A stretch of DNA of 49,182 nucleotides from Parachlamydiaceae bacterium. GTDB taxonomy: Bacteria; Chlamydiota; Chlamydiia; Chlamydiales; Parachlamydiaceae. Position 1 is the stretch's first letter. Each line of letters starts with the position of its first letter. The stretch covers positions 1 through 49,182 of the forward strand of contig JACDES010000002.1 in assembly GCA_013816265.1 (NCBI GenBank), read 5' to 3'. The notes below the pieces were generated by a model. The model was given only the letters and a program-made list of their open reading frames with translations, was not told where the DNA came from and ran no database searches. This document shows positions 1-8,400 of this stretch, in pieces. The position numbers and the translations under genes are program-made.

Positions 1-81
1 GCATAGGTAGGCTTTGGTTTAGTATGTTTAATACCTCCTCATCCGTTTGATTGACTTAGTTTAATATACCCGCGATTCGCG

Positions 82-150
82 CGGAGTGCGAAAGTCCTCT
101 TTCGCTTTGTTATGAAGCGCCAAATTTGTCAATATGTCTAGAATCGACGC
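82..150 (-). repeat. Family D repeat, partial copy
   Basis: On the minus strand this segment matches the left half of the palindromic elements at 26659-26829 and 35542-35710. It has the same run from a 'gcgtc-aa/ga-tct-aga' start through 'atggcgcttcataacaaagc' to 'ggactttcgcactcc', with a few changes. Only one arm is present. It lies just downstream of the ABC ATPase stop codon at 169. Bases 1-81 hold no gene or repeat I can recognise. Confidence 0.75.
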
Positions 151-168
151 TAACCTCCAAAGGGTAAC

Positions 169-903
169 TCAAACTAATGCGTGGAATCCGGTTTCAAGCG
201 ACCGTACTCCAAATATATTCTTTAATAAATCTTCAGTTAATATCGAATCACATAAACCACTCGCCACACATTTTCCACCATCCATTACAAAAATTTGCTC
301 GCAATATTTTTTTATTGCCCACAAATCATGCACAGCTACAATAATGATTCTTCCCTCTTTAGCAATCTTAGCCAGTAATTCCCATATTTCTAATTGATGA
401 CGTAAATCAAGATGGGATGTTGGTTCATCAAGTAACAGCACTGGAGCATTCGTTGCTAATGCTCGTGCGATATAGACTCTTTGACGCTCACCACCAGATA
501 TCTGTGAAAGCATGCATTCTTTTAAATGCCACGCATCTACATTTTTCAATGCATTTTCAATTTTTTTACTATCTTCAGCATGAGAACTATCATGCATGTA
601 GCATCCCATTGCAACCGTGTCGAAAACAGTATAATCAAAATACTGTGCGGGAGATTGCGAAACAAGCGTAACTATTTGACTAGTTTTAATGCGAGGCAAA
701 CATAACAACTCAGATTGGTTCCAAAAAACTTCTCCTGCAGTGGGGGCCCAAATGCCTGACAGCATCTTCAACAATGTTGATTTCCCGGACCCATTAGGTC
801 CAATAATTCCATTGATGGCTCCGCTCTGAAAGATGGCGTTGAAATTCTCAACAATGACTTTGTTTCTGATTCTATATGTGAGATGTTGAGCCTCTAATAT
901 CAT
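169..903 (-). CDS. ABC transporter ATP-binding protein, FecE/BtuD type
   Basis: Cytoplasmic ATPase of a binding-protein-dependent importer for iron chelates, haem or cobalamin; the substrate cannot be read from sequence. The 244 residues hold a full nucleotide-binding domain: Walker A GPNGSGKST at 35-43, Q-loop Gln83, signature SGGER at 136-140, Walker B VLLLDE at 155-160 and switch His192. Length is normal for the family. The ATG at 903 overlaps the stop codon of the upstream permease (ATGA), so the two are translationally coupled in the order binding protein, permease, ATPase. The last residues (FGVRSLETGFHALV) are encoded by DNA resembling the 'tttggagtgcgtgtcgcttg' end of repeat family A, so the C-terminus may have been altered by a repeat. 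FGV at this point is also common in the family, so this is uncertain. Confidence 0.93.
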   Translation of the reverse strand: MILEAQHLTYRIRNKVIVENFNAIFQSGAINGIIGPNGSGKSTLLKMLSGIWAPTAGEVFWNQSELLCLPRIKTSQIVTLVSQSPAQYFDYTVFDTVAMGCYMHDSSHAEDSKKIENALKNVDAWHLKECMLSQISGGERQRVYIARALATNAPVLLLDEPTSHLDLRHQLEIWELLAKIAKEGRIIIVAVHDLWAIKKYCEQIFVMDGGKCVASGLCDSILTEDLLKNIFGVRSLETGFHALV

Positions 904-1907
904 GAGAAAACTCTATTTGTTTGGGTTCTAAATAGTAGAATCAAGAAAAATATTCCACCAAAAATTGCTGAAATATTTCCAATTGAAAGACTGTAGATTG
1001 AAAAAGAACGTAACAATATATCTAAAAGCATCATAACGATAGCTCCACCTAATATACAGAATGGTATCAAAGTGCGATGGTCGGGTCCTTGAAGGCTACG
1101 AATAATGTGTGGAAGGACAAGTCCAAAAAAAGCTATAATTCCTACTGCAGCAAGTGCCCCTCCCGTTAATAAAGAGACACATATAAAAAGATGCCATCGT
1201 ACTCTCTCCACATCAACACCAAAGTTTTTAGCCTCTTCATCTCCCAATGCCAACAAATTTAATTCTTTGCGATAAAGAAGAGCTCCTAGTAATCCAACAA
1301 GAGTCAATGGAAGCTGCATATTTACATGCTGCCAATTTTTATTTATTGTAGAACCCGCCTGCCATTCTGTTATTGTTTGAATAAGCTGCCATTGATGTCT
1401 CATTGAATAAAGTAAGACTTCTTGTAGAGAAAGAAAAATTGTCGAAAGAGCAATACCAGTCAATATAAGCTGCGCCATTTGAAATCTATCTTGAATACGT
1501 GCTATCGAATAAACAAGGCATAAGGTTAAAAAACAACCTGACACAGCCGCAATTGAAAGTAAGTAAGGATGATTTAAATTCCAATTAAAAATAAAGATAA
1601 CCACAACTAGAAGACTTCCTCCCGTGCTGATACCTAAAACACTTGGTGAAGCTAAAGGATTATGAAATAATGACTGCATGATTGCACCCGATACAGCCAG
1701 CGAGGCTCCAGTACAAATCAGAATAATCAAACGGGGTAGCCGTTCATCTAAGAGGGGATTCCACTGATTCGATGTACCGCTCAATCGTTGGATAACCCCA
1801 TTCCATACAACACCCCAAGAAGTTTCACCACTAACAAGAGTCCACAGACTGCATATTAATAGTAGAAATATAGAGATAAGTATAAAACGTGATGTTTGTT
1901 TTTTCAT
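900..1907 (-). CDS. ABC transporter permease, FecCD/BtuC family
   Basis: Inner-membrane permease of the importer, 335 residues, the usual FecCD length, with about ten predicted membrane segments. Family landmarks are visible: RLPRL at 57-60, GAIMQSLFHNPLASPSVLG at 74-92, ALGDEEAKNFGVDV at 220-233 and GIIAFFGLVLPHIIR at 256-270, the cytoplasmic loop that contacts the ATPase. The ATG at 1907 lies in the ATGA overlap with the end of the binding-protein gene and has no good Shine-Dalgarno of its own, so re-initiation is likely. Only one permease is present, which suggests a homodimer. Confidence 0.93.
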   Translation of the reverse strand: MKKQTSRFILISIFLLLICSLWTLVSGETSWGVVWNGVIQRLSGTSNQWNPLLDERLPRLIILICTGASLAVSGAIMQSLFHNPLASPSVLGISTGGSLLVVVIFIFNWNLNHPYLLSIAAVSGCFLTLCLVYSIARIQDRFQMAQLILTGIALSTIFLSLQEVLLYSMRHQWQLIQTITEWQAGSTINKNWQHVNMQLPLTLVGLLGALLYRKELNLLALGDEEAKNFGVDVERVRWHLFICVSLLTGGALAAVGIIAFFGLVLPHIIRSLQGPDHRTLIPFCILGGAIVMMLLDILLRSFSIYSLSIGNISAIFGGIFFLILLFRTQTNRVFS

Positions 1908-3175
1908 GGTAATTGCATCGCTGCCAAAATTTGATAAATATCAAAATATGCCAATGCGACATATTGATCTACGGAGCTTAACAACTGTTCATCGAGAAAA
2001 TAGATTTTCTTTTTAGTCTTTTCAGGTAACGCTCCAATGATTGTTTGGTGCTCAATTCTTTTTTGCAAATTAGAATCATTATGTTCAGATGAAATAACAA
2101 AATAATTGGGATTTTCAAGTAATATTTTTTCTGATTCTACAGGAACTCTCCATTCATCTGGACTTTCGAGGGGATGATAATAATATCCAGGATGAAGGTT
2201 AAAAGCACGTTTAACAAGCTGACCTGCTAGACATTTTGTGGTAGGAATAGAAAAATGCTGATCATAGTATAAGTACAGGACTTTTTTTTGCGAGTCTGTT
2301 GGTGTCATTTCAGAGAAAAGAGCTTTGATTCTGTTGTCTATAGCCATGAAGGTGGCATCAAGAAAAATTGATAGTAAATTAGCTTCTAAGGGGCAATTTA
2401 CGGCATGACCAAGTTTTAATATGGTTTCTTGTATTCCTTTAAGGGATTCAATATTTTTTATCACATACAATTTTAAACCCTGATTTTTTAAGGCAGACAA
2501 AACAGATGGATTTGAATAAGGGGAAATAAAAGTTAGATCAGGATTGGCAAGGAACAGTTTTTCGCCGTGAAATGATTCAAAATTATGGGGGATTTGATCT
2601 AATAATTTCGAAGGATATATATGGGTGCGATCGCGCATTCCTTTAGGAAGTCCGATAATTTGATCAGGCTTTGTAATGGCTAGTAAAATGCTTGCGGCGG
2701 TAAATGTTTGAGGTAAAAAGTGGGAGAGTGGGTGGGTAATTTCAAGCTTCTGTTCATTATCATCAAACAACGTTTTTATACGAAGTTGGTTATTAAGCAA
2801 ATGTATTTGTTCTGCAGAGGATTCTTGTAGAAGGACGTTGATCGCATGAGCTTGCAAATATGTATCGGTATCGAGTCTTTGAATACCATTGATTCCTTTT
2901 GCTTGTAAAATTTGAGCATCTGAATCCCAGCGCGAAATTAACTGGACGATAGCTTCTTTATTGCCGGACAAGGCTTTGTGCAAAGTTGTGCGTGATAGAG
3001 GGGATAAATACGGTAATAATGCATTTGTCTGAATGTTTAAGGACGTAGAATTAGGGGTTGTTGTGTTATTTGTAGAAGTGTTTGTTGATTGGTGTGAAAA
3101 AGCGAGAAGCCACCAGCCTAGAATGAAGCAACCTAGGAATATAAATATGGATGTGTTTCCGCAAGAACGATTCAT
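1904..3175 (-). CDS. Periplasmic substrate-binding protein, FecB/BtuF-like
   Basis: First gene of the importer operon, 423 residues. Residues 9-27 are a hydrophobic signal or anchor segment, followed by a Ser/Thr/Asn-rich linker (28-50). Residues about 158-420 look like a class III binding domain, with the theme DQIIGLPKGMRD, then ANPDLTFISPYSNPSVLSAL and a C-terminal lobe. The region 50-157 has no counterpart in ordinary FecB/BtuF proteins and makes this member about 100 residues longer than usual. No lipobox is seen, so it is either soluble or held by the N-terminal helix. Position beside a FecCD permease and FecE ATPase supports the call. No metal-regulator operator was recognised upstream. 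Confidence 0.8.
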   Translation of the reverse strand: MNRSCGNTSIFIFLGCFILGWWLLAFSHQSTNTSTNNTTTPNSTSLNIQTNALLPYLSPLSRTTLHKALSGNKEAIVQLISRWDSDAQILQAKGINGIQRLDTDTYLQAHAINVLLQESSAEQIHLLNNQLRIKTLFDDNEQKLEITHPLSHFLPQTFTAASILLAITKPDQIIGLPKGMRDRTHIYPSKLLDQIPHNFESFHGEKLFLANPDLTFISPYSNPSVLSALKNQGLKLYVIKNIESLKGIQETILKLGHAVNCPLEANLLSIFLDATFMAIDNRIKALFSEMTPTDSQKKVLYLYYDQHFSIPTTKCLAGQLVKRAFNLHPGYYYHPLESPDEWRVPVESEKILLENPNYFVISSEHNDSNLQKRIEHQTIIGALPEKTKKKIYFLDEQLLSSVDQYVALAYFDIYQILAAMQLP

Positions 3176-3260
3176 ATTTCTCTTATTAATCTGATTTTTT
3201 TAGGGCGAGTTTGGTCGCTTAAAATATTCCCGCGCATTTGCCTTGTCTTTAATTGAAATC

Positions 3261-3671
3261 AACGCAGAGACGGGGAGACAGGGAGGCGCAAGAGAGGTTA
3301 TACGGGCTAAAAACGTTAGATAAATGCCTAGCGATTTTTCGTTAGCTCGGAGAGCGTCTGTTCAAAGCCCAGAGTGACGCAAGGAACTCTGGGTAAATAA
3401 AAAAGAGATTAGAGCTCGTAGAGCGATTCAAATACGCGGTGATTTGTTAGGTCTCTAAATAAAAAGACGCAAACTACTTGAAACACCTTTTGTAATAATC
3501 TTATATTTGAGTCGCTCTACGAGCTCTATTCTATTTTTATTTACCCAGAGTTCCTTGCGTCACTCTGGGCTTTGAACAGACGCTCTCCGAGCTAATAAGG
3601 AGGCGCTAGGCTTTTATCTAACCAAAAATTTATTATCTCTCTGCGTCTTCCTGTCTCCCCGTCTCTGCGTT
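3261..3671. repeat. Family A palindromic element, copy 1
   Basis: A large inverted repeat fills most of the 702-base gap between the binding-protein gene and groEL. The outer arms are 3261-3282 and 3650-3671 ('aacgcagagacggggagaca' and its complement). The core arms run 3342-3433 and 3505-3595, roughly 90 bp and nearly perfectly complementary, around a loop of about 70 bp. Each arm also holds its own short hairpin: CCCAGAGT, ten bases, ACTCTGGG. It closely resembles the element at 9489-9896. No open reading frame is credible inside it. Confidence 0.88.
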
Positions 3672-3798
3672 GTATACTATTAAAGTACTTACGCTTTTTT
3701 TAAACACCCAATAAACATGTCTCTGTACTGTTTTTGCAACTTATAGATAATTTGATGCGTGCACGGGTACGTGAAAAGCGACCGCACTCCAAAGGAGC

Positions 3799-3835
3799 AA
3801 AAAAAATGCACTGCAAAATATTTTTTGCAGTGCAT
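3799..3835 (-). terminator. Rho-independent terminator of groEL
   Basis: Read on the minus strand, the sequence downstream of the groEL stop forms a hairpin with stem ATGCACTGCA/TGCAGTGCAT followed by a run of T. It lies about 40 bases beyond the stop codon, as expected for an intrinsic terminator. Confidence 0.85.
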
Positions 3836-3877
3836 GAATAATTTTTGGATAAAAATTAATTATTATCCAGCTGCTGC

Positions 3878-5470
3878 CTATTCATCATCTTCATCAGCGT
3901 CAGCGATTAGCGCTTCAGATAATAGAACAATACCTGCAGTTGATGCCGCATAAGTTAAGGTGTTTTTAACAACTTTCGCAGGATCAATCACACCAGCTGC
4001 TACAAGATCTTCCACTTTTTCGGTCATTGCATTAAAGCCGTAATTTTTTGGTGACTGAAGAACTTGGCTTAAGATTACACTGCCATCAAATCCTGTATTG
4101 TAGGCAATTTGTTTAATTGGGGCTTCACAGGCTTGTTGGACGATCTTTGCTCCAACAGCTTCATCGCCTTCAAGTTTAAGAGTCTGAATAGCTCTGCTCG
4201 CTGTTAATAACGCCACACCACCGCCAGGAACAATTCCTTCTTCAAGGGCTGCTTTGGTAGAGTTAAGGCTATCATCAAACATCTGCTTCTTTTGTTTCAT
4301 TTCAGTTTCCGTTGCAGCTCCAACACGAATTACAGCTACACCACCGGTCAATTTCGCGCGACGTTCTTCAAGTTTCTCTTTATCGTAACTACTAGATGCT
4401 TTCGAAATTTCATTATCGATTTGTTTGATTCGACCAGAAATTTGATCGGGTGTTCCTGATCCATTGACAATTGTTGTTGTATCTTTTGTAATGATGATCT
4501 TTTCAGCATTTCCAAGAGCTGTTGGGGCGATTTCTTTTAATGACATTCCGACTTCTTCAGAAATTACCGTCGCACCTGTCAATACAGCAATATCTTCCAA
4601 CATTGCTTTGCGTCGATCTCCGAATCCTGGAGCTTTGACGGCAGCAACTTTTAAAGTGCCGCGTAACTTATTTACAACTAAAGTTGATAAAGCGTCACCT
4701 TCAATGTCTTCTGCAATAATTAGGAGCTCTTTGCCTGCTGCTGCAACAGATTGGAGAACAGGAAGTAGTTCATGGATATTGGATACTTTTTTGTCGACCA
4801 AAAGAATCTGAGCATTATTCATGTCCACGATCATTTTTTCTGCATTAGTGCATAAATACGGGCTCACATAACCGCGATCGAACTTCATCCCTTTAACGAC
4901 TTCTATAGCTGTTTCAGTTGTTTTGCCTTCTTCGATTGTTATAGCGCCTGAGTTACCAACTTTTTCCATAGCTTCTGCGATAAGATCGCCGATTTCCTGA
5001 TTTCCTGAAGCTGATACGATAGCGATGTTACGAGTTTCGTTTTTTGTTTTAATAGGGATTGCGGCTTTTTCGATTTCTTTTACTGCTGCTTCAACAGCTT
5101 TATCGATACCACGTTTGATTCCGATAGGGCTTGCTCCTGCGGAGATGTGTTTGATACCTGATTCAACGAGTGCGCGTAATAATAAAGTACCAGTAGTTGT
5201 TCCATCGCCGCATTTTTCTTTAATTTTTTGTACGACTTCTTTAGCCATCGCACAACCCATATTTTCATATTTATTTTTGAGTTCGATGTCGCGGATGATA
5301 CTTGCGCCGTCATTTGTGATTGTAGGAGCACCCCAGCTTTTTTCGAGACCTACATTTCGTCCTTTTGGACCTAAAGTGAAAGCGACGACATCAGCGAGTT
5401 TTTTTATTCCAGCCAAAAGCAATTCTCTTGCTTCTTCTTCAAAGATGATTTCTTTAGGTGTGGTAGACAT
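3878..5470 (-). CDS. 60 kDa chaperonin GroEL, paralogue without groES
   Basis: ATP-driven double-ring chaperonin subunit, 530 residues. ATPase residues are present: TLGPKGR at 32-38, Asp54 in TNDGAS, the GDGTTT loop with Asp89, and the late equatorial GIVPGGGVALL. ATP hydrolysis is therefore likely retained. Differences from a housekeeping GroEL are clear: no groES gene is adjacent, the protein is about 18 residues shorter, and the C-terminus ends in DADEDDE instead of a Gly-Gly-Met tail. Chlamydiae are known to carry extra GroEL paralogues (GroEL2, GroEL3) with these traits, and this is probably one of them. The start has GAGG seven bases upstream. A degenerate CIRCE at 5565-5591 suggests HrcA control. 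Confidence 0.95.
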   Translation of the reverse strand: MSTTPKEIIFEEEARELLLAGIKKLADVVAFTLGPKGRNVGLEKSWGAPTITNDGASIIRDIELKNKYENMGCAMAKEVVQKIKEKCGDGTTTGTLLLRALVESGIKHISAGASPIGIKRGIDKAVEAAVKEIEKAAIPIKTKNETRNIAIVSASGNQEIGDLIAEAMEKVGNSGAITIEEGKTTETAIEVVKGMKFDRGYVSPYLCTNAEKMIVDMNNAQILLVDKKVSNIHELLPVLQSVAAAGKELLIIAEDIEGDALSTLVVNKLRGTLKVAAVKAPGFGDRRKAMLEDIAVLTGATVISEEVGMSLKEIAPTALGNAEKIIITKDTTTIVNGSGTPDQISGRIKQIDNEISKASSSYDKEKLEERRAKLTGGVAVIRVGAATETEMKQKKQMFDDSLNSTKAALEEGIVPGGGVALLTASRAIQTLKLEGDEAVGAKIVQQACEAPIKQIAYNTGFDGSVILSQVLQSPKNYGFNAMTEKVEDLVAAGVIDPAKVVKNTLTYAASTAGIVLLSEALIADADEDDE

Positions 5471-5519
5471 GTCTAATCCTCGTTAATTTCTTAATAGTTT
5501 TCGGATAAAGTAAGAGGGC

Positions 5520-5548
5520 ATGATAGGATAAAGAGGGCAAATTTGCAA
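5520..5548 (-). promoter_or_regulatory. Candidate promoter of groEL
   Basis: On the minus strand, TTGCAA (5543-5548) and TATCAT (5520-5525) are separated by 17 bases. These match the -35/-10 consensus at four and five of six positions. The box lies about 50 bases upstream of the groEL start and 16 bases downstream of the CIRCE-like site. The assignment rests on spacing and partial consensus only. Confidence 0.4.
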
Positions 5549-5556
5549 GTGAAATC

Positions 5557-5754
5557 TTATTTTTTTAGCAATTGCAAAAATAGAGTGCTAGATTGGTTGT
5601 TTTTTCGTGGAGAAGGGATAATATCGGGTTGACCAACTTGAAGTAATAATAGCGAATAGTCCAGAAAATCGCTTTTTATTTCCTTTCCTTCTTTCAATAA
5701 GAAAACATAGGGATGCAAAACCTGATCGAAACCTTTAGTGGGAGATCCGCGCAT
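5557..5754 (-). CDS. Possible small protein, unknown
   Basis: A 65-codon frame beginning MRGSPTKGFDQV. Its ATG at 5754 has AAGGA about eight bases upstream, which is the main argument for it; a longer reading starts at a TTG (5775). I recognise no family, signal peptide or membrane segment. The CIRCE-like operator of groEL overlaps its last codons, so the frame may be chance coding inside the groEL promoter region. Between it and the gene ending at 5993 lies the 'tccataaag' palindrome. Confidence 0.3.
   Translation of the reverse strand: MRGSPTKGFDQVLHPYVFLLKEGKEIKSDFLDYSLLLLQVGQPDIIPSPRKNNQSSTLFLQLLKK
5565..5591. promoter_or_regulatory. CIRCE-like HrcA operator, degenerate
   Basis: The consensus is TTAGCACTC, nine bases, GAGTGCTAA. 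This site reads TTAGCAATT, nine bases, GAGTGCTAG: six of nine matches in the left half, eight of nine in the right, exact spacing. It sits about 95 bases upstream of groEL. The weaker left half suggests looser HrcA control than at a canonical groESL operator, if HrcA binds at all. Confidence 0.6.
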
Positions 5755-5870
5755 TGTAGAGTCCTTGATATGCAATTATTGTAAAGTCATAAGCATTTGG
5801 AAAGATACAATTATAGCTTTTTTGATCATTTCTGAAAAGCTGATTTATTAAAATCAAAACACCATACTAG

Positions 5871-5983
5871 AGTGTCCATATAGTCCATAAAGTCCATAAA
5901 GTCCATAAAGTCCATCCTGTCCATAATTATGGACGATATGGACTTTTATGGACAAATATGGACAAATATGGACAAAGGACACT
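5871..5983. repeat. Family F palindrome built of 'gtccataaa' units
   Basis: Short direct units 'gtccataaa' are repeated four to five times (5871-5917), followed by complementary 'tatggacaaa' units (5928-5983). The ends agtgtcc and ggacact pair, so the whole 113 bp can fold into one hairpin. A related fragment ('gtccatttttgtccatttta', then 'tccataaaatccat') occurs at about 23374-23410. It lies downstream of the DUF4116-like gene ending at 5993 and could act in transcript ending, though no T-run follows. Confidence 0.75.
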
Positions 5984-5992
5984 CCTGTGGCA

Positions 5993-7018
5993 TTATCTGT
6001 TTTGAAGTATTGTGAATCTTTTGTTAACAGCATTCCTAAATTCTACTTCATGTTTTTCAAGCATACGTTCAATTTCCGCTTTTTTATAAATCTTTGCATC
6101 TGCTTGTAATATCGGATCTTCTCTTAATGCAGCCGAGGCATACTCAAGAGCGGCTCCAGAATTTTTTAAAGCGATATAAACAAGGGCTCGATCATTTCTA
6201 AGCGCTGGTGAAGCGAATCGAAGGGCGCAGCCTTCTTTTTTTACTGCTGATATCACAACTTCTCGATGATCTTGTAAATTTTCACTAGCATATGCTAATG
6301 CCCAGGAAGTTTGTTGGATGGCTTCCTCGACAACAAGTTGAGTTGCTTGGAGTGCGTTTGAGGCAAATTCTAAAGCTAAACCATTTTGTCTCACGGCTTC
6401 CCTAACAATCTGTTGATTTGCACGAGCATCTACCGGTAAGGTTTTGAGGATCAATCCGTCACCTTTAACAGCTTCCATCATGATGTCGTTATCTCTATCT
6501 AGATCATTTAAGGCATATTGAATAGCTTTAGGATTAGCCTTAACAGCTTTGAGCATGAATTCTTTATTACTTCTCAGTTCGTTGGAAACTTGTGCAGTTT
6601 GTTCTGCATGATTTTTGATTGTAATTAGTAGAATTTCTTGATCTTTTTTAGCACTTTCAGGAAACTGTGAAAGCAACATTCTGTGCTTTGCAGCTGTAAG
6701 GAGTGAAGTTCGTAGCATATCTGTTGGAAGTGAGCTTCCGCTAACATACACATATACCTCTCTTTCTCCATTGAAAACAGCAAGCCATCTATCCTTGATA
6801 AAATCAATGCAGAAAGCTCCAACACCTAGTGTTAATATAGTTAAAGCCACTGCTTGAACTAATGTAATAGAGCGTTGTATTAAACTAAGTTTTTCTATGC
6901 CAAACATCCCATGACCAAGGCCCTCTTTCTTATTGAACCAATGCCAATGATTATGAAATGAAAAATCTATGGATTTTGGGAGATCTTGATATCTCTCTAA
7001 CTTTATTGTATTAAACAT
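5993..7018 (-). CDS. DUF4116-like repeat protein with membrane segment
   Basis: A 341-residue protein. Residues about 51-75 are hydrophobic (SITLVQAVALTILTLGVGAF) and probably insert into a membrane. Residues 150-300 hold about six tandem repeats of 24-25 residues with the pattern 'eiv..AVkq.g.aLeyAs..l..d', which is the DUF4116 pattern. Such repeats occur in chlamydiae of amoebae and other protist-associated bacteria; their biochemical role is not known to me. The start has AAGGA about seven bases upstream. It lies 29 bases after a longer paralogue with the same architecture, so the two are probably a tandem duplication and one operon. Both are candidates for host-directed or inclusion-membrane proteins, which is inference. 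Confidence 0.8.
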   Translation of the reverse strand: MFNTIKLERYQDLPKSIDFSFHNHWHWFNKKEGLGHGMFGIEKLSLIQRSITLVQAVALTILTLGVGAFCIDFIKDRWLAVFNGEREVYVYVSGSSLPTDMLRTSLLTAAKHRMLLSQFPESAKKDQEILLITIKNHAEQTAQVSNELRSNKEFMLKAVKANPKAIQYALNDLDRDNDIMMEAVKGDGLILKTLPVDARANQQIVREAVRQNGLALEFASNALQATQLVVEEAIQQTSWALAYASENLQDHREVVISAVKKEGCALRFASPALRNDRALVYIALKNSGAALEYASAALREDPILQADAKIYKKAEIERMLEKHEVEFRNAVNKRFTILQNR

Positions 7019-7047
7019 GGTTTATCCTTTTATATTGTTAATGGAGC

Positions 7048-8256
7048 TTAATATAGAGCTCGTGCTTCTCGTGCTTTTTTTAGCGTCACTCGACATCTAT
7101 GTATAGCATGTTCCTCAGGACCCTTATCTTGAGCTTGTAAATCTAATTCTTGAAGCAAATCTGGATCCATTTTTAATGCTTCTGAAACATAATCAAATGC
7201 ATCCGGTGTCTTCTTTATTGTGTTGTAAACAATTTCTTTGTTATTTTTGATCTGATATGAAGCGTGGCGAAGAGCCATTCCATTATTTTTAAGGGCAGGT
7301 AGGACAATTTCTCTAACGTTTATGAGACTATCATCGGCATATTGTAAAGCTAATCCATTTTGTTGGACTGCTGCCAAAACGATATTTCTTTGTGCTCTTA
7401 AGTGAGCTGAAGCAAATTGTAAAGCCATTCCATTCTGATTGACAGCTGCAAGAACAATTTCTGGGTTGTTTTTTAAATCATTAGCTGCAAATCGTAATAA
7501 TAATCCATCTTTCTGGACAACGTTGAGAACTTCAGCGGGATCTCGCTTAAATTCAGAGTGTGCATACTCAAATGAATCCGGCTCTCTATTGATTGCTATT
7601 CTTATTAATTCGAAATCATTATTTAAATGATGCGGAAGAAATCCAATTGATTTGGGTTGTGATTTAATGGCCTCAATAATAAATTCTCTGCTTAATAGAA
7701 AGTCATCGACTGACAATAATGCATCCAATTTATAATGTAATAAATCAATAATGAACTTTCTGTCGTTTTGATATTCTACAGGCAAATCTTCGAATCGACA
7801 ACTGAGTCGTCTGCAAACAGATATAGCGGCACTTCTTCTTAATTTTTCTGGAAGAGAATCCAATTTGACACAAGCCACATAGGTTCTTTGACCTTTATGA
7901 ACTAATTCTCCTTTATCATATATCCACTTTGATACAAAAGGTCCGATTCCAAAAGTAAAAATTGTCAAAGCAATAACCTGAATAGCCAAAATCAATCGTG
8001 GAATAAAAGTTAACTGATGAACACCGATTAAAGCTGCATAAATTGTTTTCTTAGGTTTGACAACATTCATTGAGTTGTTACTCTCAACTAAGGAGTTTGT
8101 CGCAAAATCGAAAATGTTATCTATCGCTGCATTTTGCGTAACACTCCTATCAAGGTCTTTTTCTTTAGGTTTTAATAAATCATGCATTGCATGGTTTATC
8201 TCAAAATTGATGTATTGAGGCAATTGTTGGTAAGTATTCCCTGGAAGCATGTGCAT
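7048..8256 (-). CDS. DUF4116-like repeat protein, longer paralogue
   Basis: About 402 residues from the ATG at 8256, which has GGGA nine bases upstream; a TTG at 8271 would add MGNNK. The layout matches the next gene: a hydrophobic segment at about 88-112 in 8271 numbering (LILAIQVIALTIFTFGIGPF), then about eight 24-25-residue repeats from 169 to 370. Examples are 'EIVLAAVNQNGMALQFAS' and 'NIVLAAVQQNGLALQYAD'. The membrane segments and the residues after them ('F..ER/GQR.YV') are alike in both proteins, supporting common descent. The region upstream (8272-8400) is AT-rich with no clear promoter. Confidence 0.8.
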   Translation of the reverse strand: MHMLPGNTYQQLPQYINFEINHAMHDLLKPKEKDLDRSVTQNAAIDNIFDFATNSLVESNNSMNVVKPKKTIYAALIGVHQLTFIPRLILAIQVIALTIFTFGIGPFVSKWIYDKGELVHKGQRTYVACVKLDSLPEKLRRSAAISVCRRLSCRFEDLPVEYQNDRKFIIDLLHYKLDALLSVDDFLLSREFIIEAIKSQPKSIGFLPHHLNNDFELIRIAINREPDSFEYAHSEFKRDPAEVLNVVQKDGLLLRFAANDLKNNPEIVLAAVNQNGMALQFASAHLRAQRNIVLAAVQQNGLALQYADDSLINVREIVLPALKNNGMALRHASYQIKNNKEIVYNTIKKTPDAFDYVSEALKMDPDLLQELDLQAQDKGPEEHAIHRCRVTLKKAREARALY

Positions 8257-8400
8257 TTTATTGTTTCCCAATTTATTGTTAATTAAATATGCTAAATTTT
8301 AATTAGAAAAGTTTAAAATGTCAATAAAAAGCAATTAATCCAGAAACATTTGAATTGAAAAATGTAATTTCATGTATGAATTAAATTTTAGGTTTTCTGA

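Noticed and set aside
134-397. Plus-strand frame opposite the importer ATPase
   Set aside because: It is the reverse of a well-supported ATPase gene, starts in a repeat and has no ribosome site.
3759-3953. Short frame spanning the groEL terminator
   Set aside because: It crosses a terminator hairpin and overlaps the end of groEL; composition is low complexity.
5871-5983. CRISPR array from repeated 'gtccataaa' units
   Set aside because: Units are nine bases with no spacers and are followed by their complement; no cas genes are present.
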